Shown: positions 12,798 to 17,974 of the stretch, one piece after another
How the letters are laid out: every line of letters starts with the position of its first letter
Position numbering within the stretch: the first letter of the stretch is position 1
The notes under the pieces: model-generated
Seen by the model: only the letters and a program-made list of their open reading frames with translations
The model's database searches: none
What the model was told of the DNA's origin: nothing
Program-made: the position numbers and the translations under genes
Assembly (NCBI GenBank): GCA_020442095.1
Contig: JAGRKY010000106.1
Coordinates: 1-17,974 of the forward strand
From: Bauldia sp.
Lineage (GTDB): Bacteria; Pseudomonadota; Alphaproteobacteria; Rhizobiales; Kaistiaceae
Length of the DNA: 17,974 nucleotides
Direction of reading: 5' to 3'

Positions 12798-14570
12798 GAG
12801 CGTGTTCCCGCCGGCATTGCCGACCAGCGCATTGGCAAGGCCGTTGCCGGTGCCGTTGATCGCCGCCGAACCGGTCAGCACGAGCTTCTCGAGGTTGGCG
12901 CCGAGCGTGTAGGCGATGCTCGACTTGACCGTGTCCGTCCCCTCGCCCGCGTTCTCGATCACCTTGTCGCCGGCATTGTCGACCACGTAGGTGTCGTTGC
13001 CGGCCTTGCCGATCATCGTGTCGGCGCCGGCCTTGCCGTCAAGGATGTTGCTGCCCGAATTGCCGGTCAGCGTGTTGGCGAGGCCGTTGCCGGTCGCGTT
13101 GATGTTCAGGGAAGCGCCGACCGCGGCGGCTTCGAGCAGCGTCAGGTTCTCGACATTCGCCCCGAGAATGAAGGAGACGCTTGACTTGACCGTGTCGGTT
13201 CCCTCGCCCGCATTCTCGATCACCTTGTCCCCGGCATTGTCGACGACATAGGTGTCGTTGCCTGCCCGCCCGCGCATCTCGTCGGCGCCAGTACCACCGT
13301 TCAGCGTGTCGTTTGCCGCCTGGCCGAGCAGCGTATCCGCCCCGCCGAGCCCGTTCACCGTCGCACCGTCCTTGCGGCTGGTCAGAACCTCGCCCTCGGA
13401 GGTCCCGTTGATCGGGCCGGTGCGCGGATCGAAGATCGTGCCATGGATATCGACGTCGATCGGGGCATTGTCGACATCCTCGAAACCGACGATGAAGCGA
13501 CCGTCGCTGAGCGCCGCGACCACCGGATTGTCCTCGACGCTGTAGTTCTGGGTGAACTCGCCGCCGACCTTGTTGCCGGTCGCGTCGAAACGCTGGCCGC
13601 GGATCACGCCGCTGCCGGAATCGGTCCAGACGATCACGAAGCCGCCATCCGCCAGCGCCGCGACCTCGGGATCGCTCTGGTTGCCCGTCGTCGTCGTGTT
13701 GACCGAAAAGGTGCCGCCGTCGTCCTTGTGACCGGAATTGTCGTAGAGGGCCGCCTTGATCCCCGGATTTCCGCTGCCATCGCCTTCTTCGTCGCGCCAG
13801 ACGACGACGAAGCCGCCTCCCGCCAGCGCGGCGACGTGCGGATCGTCCTCTGCTGCGGAGCCGAAAGCGACGAAGTTGGCGACCCCGACACCCGAGCCGG
13901 AGACCATGGTGACGCCCACGTCGATATCGCCGAGCCCCCCATATTCATCCTCCATGACGACAACGAAGTCGCCATTGGAGAGCGCCGCCACCTCGGGGTT
14001 GGTCGACTCGGTGGTCAGGCTGTTGATCAGGAACTCGTCGCCGACGGCCTGGGTATCCCCGTTGAATATCCGCGCGACGATGTCGGTGTTGCCCGCGCCG
14101 GCCGATCGCTCGTAGGTGATCAGGTAGTCGCCGCTCGCATTCATCGCGATCGACGGATTGGCAAGCGTGTCGGTGGAGGTATCGGCCTGGATCATGCTGC
14201 CGAAGAGGAAGTTGCCGTCGACGTCGAAGGCGTCGAGCACGATCTGCGTGCCGTCGACGTCGGTATCCTCGTAGACCGCGACGAACCCGCCACCGATGCG
14301 TGGCGCGAGGGCGACGTCCTGCTCGTCGTCGTTGAACCACGACTCGTTGACCCGGAACTCGCTGCCGATGGGATTGCCCTCGGCATCGAAGATCTGCCCG
14401 ACCAGGTCGCTGCCCCCCGAGCCGGAGGCAATCGGCCCGCCGTCGCCTTCCGTCCACACGGCGACGTAGCGCCCGAGGCCGATATCGATGATCGCGACGT
14501 CGGATTCGGACCCGCTGCCGGTCTGGTTGATCTGGTCGCGCGCTTTCCAGACGGTAGGTGTAGTGACCAT
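12417..14570 (-). CDS. RTX calcium-binding secreted protein with N-terminal propeller-like repeats (paralog A)
   Basis: A 717-residue protein without a Sec signal. Residues 1-385 contain seven repeats spaced about 48-61 residues apart, each with a strand like GRYVAVWTE (33), GGFVAVYED (94), GDYLITYER (147), GDFVVVMED (200), GGFVVVWRD (252), GGFVIVWTD (309) and GRFIVGFED (357). This suggests a seven-bladed beta-propeller (inference). Residues 400-615 are RTX repeats (GGxGxD-type, as in NGLGGADTLLG and GGTGADEMRG) with two copies of the calcium-binding YVVDNAGDKVIENAGEGTD module. Residues 616-717 form the C-terminal type I secretion domain, ending in DFDVGDFVV. Export through an ABC transporter/membrane fusion system is expected; none is in view. 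The ATG at 14570 has GGGGAG about 9 nt upstream. Confidence 0.9.
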   Translation of the reverse strand: MVTTPTVWKARDQINQTGSGSESDVAIIDIGLGRYVAVWTEGDGGPIASGSGGSDLVGQIFDAEGNPIGSEFRVNESWFNDDEQDVALAPRIGGGFVAVYEDTDVDGTQIVLDAFDVDGNFLFGSMIQADTSTDTLANPSIAMNASGDYLITYERSAGAGNTDIVARIFNGDTQAVGDEFLINSLTTESTNPEVAALSNGDFVVVMEDEYGGLGDIDVGVTMVSGSGVGVANFVAFGSAAEDDPHVAALAGGGFVVVWRDEEGDGSGNPGIKAALYDNSGHKDDGGTFSVNTTTTGNQSDPEVAALADGGFVIVWTDSGSGVIRGQRFDATGNKVGGEFTQNYSVEDNPVVAALSDGRFIVGFEDVDNAPIDVDIHGTIFDPRTGPINGTSEGEVLTSRKDGATVNGLGGADTLLGQAANDTLNGGTGADEMRGRAGNDTYVVDNAGDKVIENAGEGTDTVKSSVSFILGANVENLTLLEAAAVGASLNINATGNGLANTLTGNSGSNILDGKAGADTMIGKAGNDTYVVDNAGDKVIENAGEGTDTVKSSIAYTLGANLEKLVLTGSAAINGTGNGLANALVGNAGGNTLDGGVGDDILSGGLGKDVLLGKGGKDVFVFADPVGAANADEIVKFKHKKDSIFLDKDIFAAVGTKVSKKEYFEGSQAQDKNDHIIRKGNKLFYDEDGKGGAKQVLFAKLDKKAVTDHKDFDVGDFVV

Positions 14571-14789
14571 CGGCTTGCTCCCCTGCGCGTCCGGTCCCGG
14601 GAGGAGCGAACGGCCCTTGAACCAAATAGCGGCGCCCGGATCCCGAAGATCCCGAGCGCCGCTTCACGATCATCACGCCATCAGTATGCCGCCGCGATGA
14701 CGGCCAAGTATTGCCCCGACAAACGCGCGTTTACCAGCCCCCGACAGCCCTTTCTTTACCGAAGCTGGAGCGCGTGCTGCCCCGTCTTC
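14571..14789. other. Intergenic region between RTX paralogs A and B
   Basis: There are 219 bases without a gene. It holds the ribosome binding site of paralog A and the hairpin at 14629-14662. I see no clear promoter; paralog A may be transcribed from here or by read-through from paralog B. Confidence 0.5.
14629..14662 (-). terminator. Two-part hairpin between RTX paralogs A and B
   Basis: Outer arms GCGGCGC (14629-14635) and GCGCCGC (14656-14662) enclose inner arms GGATC (14638-14642) and GATCC (14648-14652). Read leftward it is followed by TATTTGG. It lies 128 bp after the stop of paralog B and 58 bp before the start of paralog A, and so may terminate B or act as a leader attenuator for A. 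Confidence 0.45.
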
Positions 14790-15170
14790 TCAGATCACGA
14801 AGTCGCCGACGTCGAAATCCTTGTGGTCGGTCACCGCCTTCTTGTCGAGCTTGGCGAAGAGCACCTGCTTCGTCCCGCCCTTGCCGTCCTCGTCGTAGTA
14901 GAGCTTGTTGCCCTTGCGGATGATGTGGTCGTTCTTGTCCTGTGCCTTGCTGCCCTCGAAGTATTCCTTCTTGCCGACCTTCGTCCCGACCGCCGCGAAG
15001 ATGTCCTTGTCGAGGAAGATCGAGTCCTTCTTGTGCTTGAACTTCACGATCTTGTCGGCATTGGCCGCCCCCACCGGATCGGCAAAGACGAAGACGTCCT
15101 TGCCGCCCTTGCCGAGCAGCACGTCCTTGCCGAGCCCGCCGGAAAGGATGTCGTCGCCGACGCCACCATC
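14790..15170 (-). repeat. Shared 3' block of RTX paralog B
   Basis: This is the counterpart of 12417-12797. Immediately after the identical 110-bp tract, paralog B has an extra ATC (15171-15173) that adds one Asp to the RTX repeat (TLDDGG instead of TLDGG). Confidence 0.85.
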
Positions 15171-17378
15171 ATCGAGCGTGTTCCCGCCGGCATTGCCGAC
15201 CAGCGCGTTGGCAAGGCCGTTGCCGGTGCCGTTGATCGCCGCCGAGCCAGTCAGCACCAGGTTCTCGACATTGGCCCCGAGAGTGAACGAGACGCTGCTC
15301 GCGACCGAATCGGTCCCCTGACCGGCCGCCTCAGTGACGCCGTCACCGGCATTGTCGACGAAGTAGACATCGTCGCCGGTGCCGCCCCGCATGTCGTCGG
15401 CGCCACCCTTGCCGTCAAGCCCGTCCGCCCCGCCGCCGCCGTAGAGCGCGTTGTTTCCGGAATTGCCGACGAGAATGTTTGAGAGGCTGTTGCCCGTACC
15501 GCTGATGTTGGCGGTGCCGCTGAGCCCAAGGTTCTCGACGTTGGCCGCGAGGATGTGCGAGACGCTGCTTGCGACCGTGTCGGTCCCCTGCCCGGCTGCC
15601 TCGATGACTGTGTCGCCGGCATTGTCAACGTAGTAGATGTCGTCGCCAGCGCCACCAGTCATGGCGTCGGCGCCTGTGCCGCCGTCAAGGGTATCGTCGT
15701 TGTTGCCGCCGAACAGGAAGTCGTTGCCGCCAAGGCCACGAAGGATGTCGTTGCCGTTGAAACCGTCGAGCCGGTTGACGCCGTTGTGTCCGGTGAGAAC
15801 GTTGGCGATTCCGTTCCCGCCAGCGTTCACCGCCGATCCTGTCAGCGTCAGGTTCTCGATGTTCGCGCCGAGCGTGTAGTCCGCGCTGCTGAAGACGGAG
15901 TCGGTGCCTTGGCCGGCGTTCTCGAGAATGAAGTCGCTGGCGTTGTCGACGATGTAGGTGTCGTTACCGGCCCCGCCCCGCATGTCATCGACGCCGGCGC
16001 CGCCATCGAGAAAGTCGTCATTGGCGCCGCCGTCAAGGAAGTCGGCGTTGGCACGTCCATACAGAAAGTCATTGCCGTCCCCGCCATTGAGCGTGTCCGA
16101 CTCCTCCTGCCCGAGCAGCGTGTCCGCCCCGCCGAGCCCGTTAACCGTCGCGCCGTCCTTGCGGCTGGTCAGCACGTCGGCGTTGGCGGTTCCGTTGATC
16201 GGGCTGGTCCGCGGATCGAAGATCGTACCGTGGATGTCGATGTCGGTCGGGGCGTTGTCGACGTCCTCGAAGCCGACGATGAAACGCCCGTCGCTGAGCG
16301 CTGCGACGACCGGGTTGTCCTCGACGCTGAAATTCTCGGTGAACTCGCTGCCGACCTTGTTGCCGCCGGCATCGAAGCGCTGGCCGCGGACCACCCCGCT
16401 GCCGGGGTCATTCCAGACGACGACGAATCCACCATCGGCGAGCGCCGCCACCTCCGGATCGTTCTGGTCGCCGGCGGTCGTCGTGTTGACGTGGATGAAG
16501 TTGTTCATCTCAACGCCGTCGTTATCGTAGACGGTCGCCTGGATGCCGGGGTCGCCGGTCCCGTCACTTTCGTCGTCGCGCCACACGACGACGAAACCGC
16601 CTCCAGCCAGTGCCGCGACGTGCGGATCGTTTTCAAGCCTGCTGGTGCCAGCGATGACATCGCTTGGGGTACTGATTTCCGTTCCGGTCGCCGAGAGAAT
16701 CTTGAACTTCACGTCGATGTCGGCGGCGTCGCCCCGGTATTCGTCCTCGAAGACGACGACGAAATTGCCGTTGGAGAGCGCCGCGACTTCCGGGTTGGTC
16801 GAATCGTCCGCCACATCGATCGATTCGAAGATCGTGAACTCGTTGCTGAGCGTGTTGAAGTCCGCGCTCAGTGTCCGCCCGACGATATTGGTGTCGCCTG
16901 CGTTGTCCGATCGCTCGTAGGTGATCAGGTAATTGCCATTGGCGGCCATCGCGATGGACGGATTGGCGAGCGTGTCGGTTCCGTCGTCCGGGATGACCAC
17001 GAAATCCTGAAAGGCGCCGTTGACGTCCAGATACCAGATCGCGATCGACGTCCCGAGGGCATCCGTGTCCTCATAGGCAGCGACAAAGCCGCCACCAAGG
17101 TGTGGCGCGAGCGCGGCATCCTGCTCGTCGTCGACGCGGTTACCGAAATTGACCAGGAACTCGCTGCCGATCGTATTGCCTTCGGCATCGAAGATCTGGC
17201 CGACCAGGTCGCTGCCCGGTTCCACAATGCTGGAAGCGACTGGCCCGCCGTCAGCCTCCGTCCAGACGGCGACGTAGCGCCCGAATCCGATGTCGATGAT
17301 TTCGACATCGGATTCGGAGCCGCTGCCCGACTGGTTGATCTGGTCGCGCGCCTTCCAGACGGTGGGTGTGGTGACCAT
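14790..17378 (-). CDS. RTX calcium-binding secreted protein with N-terminal propeller-like repeats (paralog B)
   Basis: An 862-residue paralog of the gene at 12417-14570, with the same start (MVTTPTVWKARDQINQ) and the same design. It has seven propeller-like repeats at about 33-371, starting RYVAVWTE (34), FVAAYED (98), YLITYER (150), FVVVFED (206), FVVVWRD (262), FVVVWND (318) and FIVGFED (366). A longer RTX region at about 413-762 has three DNAGD-type modules (478, 585, 675) where paralog A has two, plus extra nonapeptides (DGNDFLYGRANADFLDGG region). The secretion domain follows at about 763-862, ending DFDVGDFVI. It has no Sec signal, as expected for type I secretion. The ATG at 17378 is chosen because the shared MVTTPTVW start is preceded by GGGGAGAG about 8 nt away; the open frame extends 51 codons further but is not conserved in paralog A. 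Confidence 0.9.
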   Translation of the reverse strand: MVTTPTVWKARDQINQSGSGSESDVEIIDIGFGRYVAVWTEADGGPVASSIVEPGSDLVGQIFDAEGNTIGSEFLVNFGNRVDDEQDAALAPHLGGGFVAAYEDTDALGTSIAIWYLDVNGAFQDFVVIPDDGTDTLANPSIAMAANGNYLITYERSDNAGDTNIVGRTLSADFNTLSNEFTIFESIDVADDSTNPEVAALSNGNFVVVFEDEYRGDAADIDVKFKILSATGTEISTPSDVIAGTSRLENDPHVAALAGGGFVVVWRDDESDGTGDPGIQATVYDNDGVEMNNFIHVNTTTAGDQNDPEVAALADGGFVVVWNDPGSGVVRGQRFDAGGNKVGSEFTENFSVEDNPVVAALSDGRFIVGFEDVDNAPTDIDIHGTIFDPRTSPINGTANADVLTSRKDGATVNGLGGADTLLGQEESDTLNGGDGNDFLYGRANADFLDGGANDDFLDGGAGVDDMRGGAGNDTYIVDNASDFILENAGQGTDSVFSSADYTLGANIENLTLTGSAVNAGGNGIANVLTGHNGVNRLDGFNGNDILRGLGGNDFLFGGNNDDTLDGGTGADAMTGGAGDDIYYVDNAGDTVIEAAGQGTDTVASSVSHILAANVENLGLSGTANISGTGNSLSNILVGNSGNNALYGGGGADGLDGKGGADDMRGGTGDDVYFVDNAGDGVTEAAGQGTDSVASSVSFTLGANVENLVLTGSAAINGTGNGLANALVGNAGGNTLDDGGVGDDILSGGLGKDVLLGKGGKDVFVFADPVGAANADKIVKFKHKKDSIFLDKDIFAAVGTKVGKKEYFEGSKAQDKNDHIIRKGNKLYYDEDGKGGTKQVLFAKLDKKAVTDHKDFDVGDFVI

Positions 17379-17620
17379 CGGCTTGCTCTCCCCGCGGTAG
17401 ACCGCCGCCAGGAGCAACAGCCGTGGTTGAAAAACTGCGGTGCCCCCTTTCTCCGGAGGCGCCCCCCTTACGTGGCAAACAGAATGGCGCAGAGGACCCG
17501 GCCATGACAGCCGCGGGTACCGCGCCGGCAACCGAGCGTTGACTTTAGTCCGGAAATTGCCGCCGGTTCACGCTCAAATACCGGGCAGACGGACGCTACC
17601 CGGAGCCTGGCCCGCCGTCC
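17379..17620. other. Intergenic region between RTX paralogs B and C
   Basis: There are 242 bases without a gene. It carries the ribosome binding site of paralog B and a hairpin close to the stop of paralog C (17581-17603). A promoter for paralog B is expected but none is convincing by eye. Confidence 0.45.
17581..17603 (-). terminator. Hairpin after RTX paralog C
   Basis: CCGGGCAG (17581-17588) and CTACCCGG (17596-17603) form an 8-bp stem with one G-U pair and a 7-nt loop. Read leftward it is followed by TATTTGAG, the same TATTTG trailer as the hairpin after paralog B. It starts 17 bp after the paralog C stop. Confidence 0.5.
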
Positions 17621-17974
17621 TTAGATCACGAAGTCGCCGACGTCGAAGTCGTGGTGGTCGGTGACCGCCTTCTTGTCGAGCTTGGCGAAGAGAACCTGCT
17701 TCTTCCCGCCCTTGCCGTCCTCGTCGTAGAACAGCTTGTTGCCCTTGCGGATGATGTGATCGTTGCCGTCGTGGGCTTTCTTGCCCTCGAAATATTCCTT
17801 CTTGCTGACCTTCGTACCGACCGCCGCGAAGACGTCCTTGTCGAGGAAGATCGAATCCTTCTTGTGCTTGAAGCCCTTGATCTTGTCGGCATTGGCCGCA
17901 CCCAGCGCCTCGTCGAAGACAAAGACGTCCTTGCCGCCCCTGCCGAGCAGCATGTCCTTGCCGGGTCCGCCGGA
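17621..17974 (-). CDS. RTX calcium-binding secreted protein, C-terminal end only (paralog C, partial)
   Basis: The last 117 residues of a third paralog; the rest lies beyond the window. It begins in RTX repeats (SGGPGKDMLLGRGGKDVFVF) and continues into the same secretion domain as paralogs A and B (ADKIKGFKHKKDSIFLDKDV, TKVSKKEYFEGKKAHDGNDH, DEDGKGGKKQVLFAKLDKKA), ending DFDVGDFVI. Differences are concentrated around VFDEALGAAN and EGKKAHDGNDH, so it is the more distant member. The reading frame is open to the window edge; any start visible within it is internal. Whether it also has a propeller-like N-terminus cannot be seen. Confidence 0.93.
   Translation of the reverse strand, partial: SGGPGKDMLLGRGGKDVFVFDEALGAANADKIKGFKHKKDSIFLDKDVFAAVGTKVSKKEYFEGKKAHDGNDHIIRKGNKLFYDEDGKGGKKQVLFAKLDKKAVTDHHDFDVGDFVI
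17621..17974 (-). repeat. Shared 3' block of RTX paralog C
   Basis: This is the third copy of the secretion-domain block, clearly homologous to 12417-12770 and 14790-15143 at DNA level but more diverged, notably where A and B are identical (the ADPVGAAN coding segment). Confidence 0.75.

Noticed and set aside
13443..15482. Open frame of 679 codons on the plus strand across RTX paralogs A and B, and a similar one at 15555-17507
   Set aside because: They are antisense to the RTX genes, follow the GC-skewed codon positions of those genes, lack a ribosome binding site and encode Asp/Val/Arg-rich sequence without any domain. The first even crosses the A/B intergenic region.
17379..17531. 51-codon N-terminal extension of RTX paralog B
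   Set aside because: It is not present in paralog A, whereas MVTTPTVWKARDQINQ and its ribosome binding site are conserved in both.
12417..17974. CRISPR-like or satellite repeats
   Set aside because: The repetitive DNA encodes RTX and propeller-like protein repeats in a continuous frame; repeat length and spacing are irregular, unlike a CRISPR array.
1..17974. Mobile element, tRNA attachment site or prophage
   Set aside because: No transposase, integrase, tRNA gene or flanking inverted repeats were recognised. Base composition is even apart from short AT-rich promoter regions.

Overview
The window is GC-rich and densely coded, and looks like a chromosomal segment of an alphaproteobacterium, probably of the Rhizobiales (Hyphomicrobiales). 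Evidence for this is the bacterial Ku plus LigD pair in PE-LIG-POL order, a DUF1344-type periplasmic protein, alphaproteobacterial LexA-type boxes (GTTC-N7-GTTC), and RTX proteins with rhizobial-style C-termini. I cannot name the genus. I see no tRNA, rRNA, insertion sequence, prophage or CRISPR array.

Layout. (1) 1-268, minus: the 5' part of ssb. It is followed by a 425-bp non-coding stretch with a LexA-type box and two hairpins, then a small exported DUF1344-like protein (694-996, plus). (2) 1006-5267, minus: a three-gene NHEJ operon in the order ku, four-TM membrane protein, ligD. The stop and start codons abut or overlap. The ku upstream region (5268-5393) is unusually AT-rich and packs a sigma70-type promoter, a 29-bp near-palindrome and a second LexA-type box. 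(3) 5393-9710, minus: an ECF42-type sigma factor locus in two transcription units. Unit 1 is DGPF protein, PhnB-like protein, DGPF protein, then a strong intrinsic terminator. Unit 2 is VOC protein, ECF42 sigma factor, cytochrome c, MaoC-like hydratase. Each unit is preceded by the same promoter motif, TGTCGA-N17-CGTC, so the sigma factor probably drives both units, including its own gene. (4) 9826-12333: single genes. These are a MoCo-carrier-like (SLOG-type) protein, a small four-cysteine exported protein, a ClpP-fold periplasmic protein divergent from it, an Ogt-type DNA alkyltransferase, and a GlsB/YeaQ/YmgE-type membrane protein ending in a clear terminator. (5) 12417-17974, minus: three tandem paralogous RTX proteins, the last one cut by the window end. 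The two complete ones have a seven-repeat, propeller-like N-terminal half, RTX calcium-binding repeats, and a near-identical C-terminal type I secretion domain.

The genes fall into themes. DNA repair and maintenance is represented by ssb, ku, ligD and ogt, with SOS-type boxes before ssb and ku. Stress-linked ECF signalling is represented by the ECF42 locus with an unusual redox/hydratase tail. Secreted calcium-binding proteins arose by local duplication and probable gene conversion. The most novel items are the composite ku promoter, the membrane protein embedded in the NHEJ operon, the two-unit ECF42 regulon that includes a cytochrome c and a MaoC hydratase, and the propeller-RTX tandem array.
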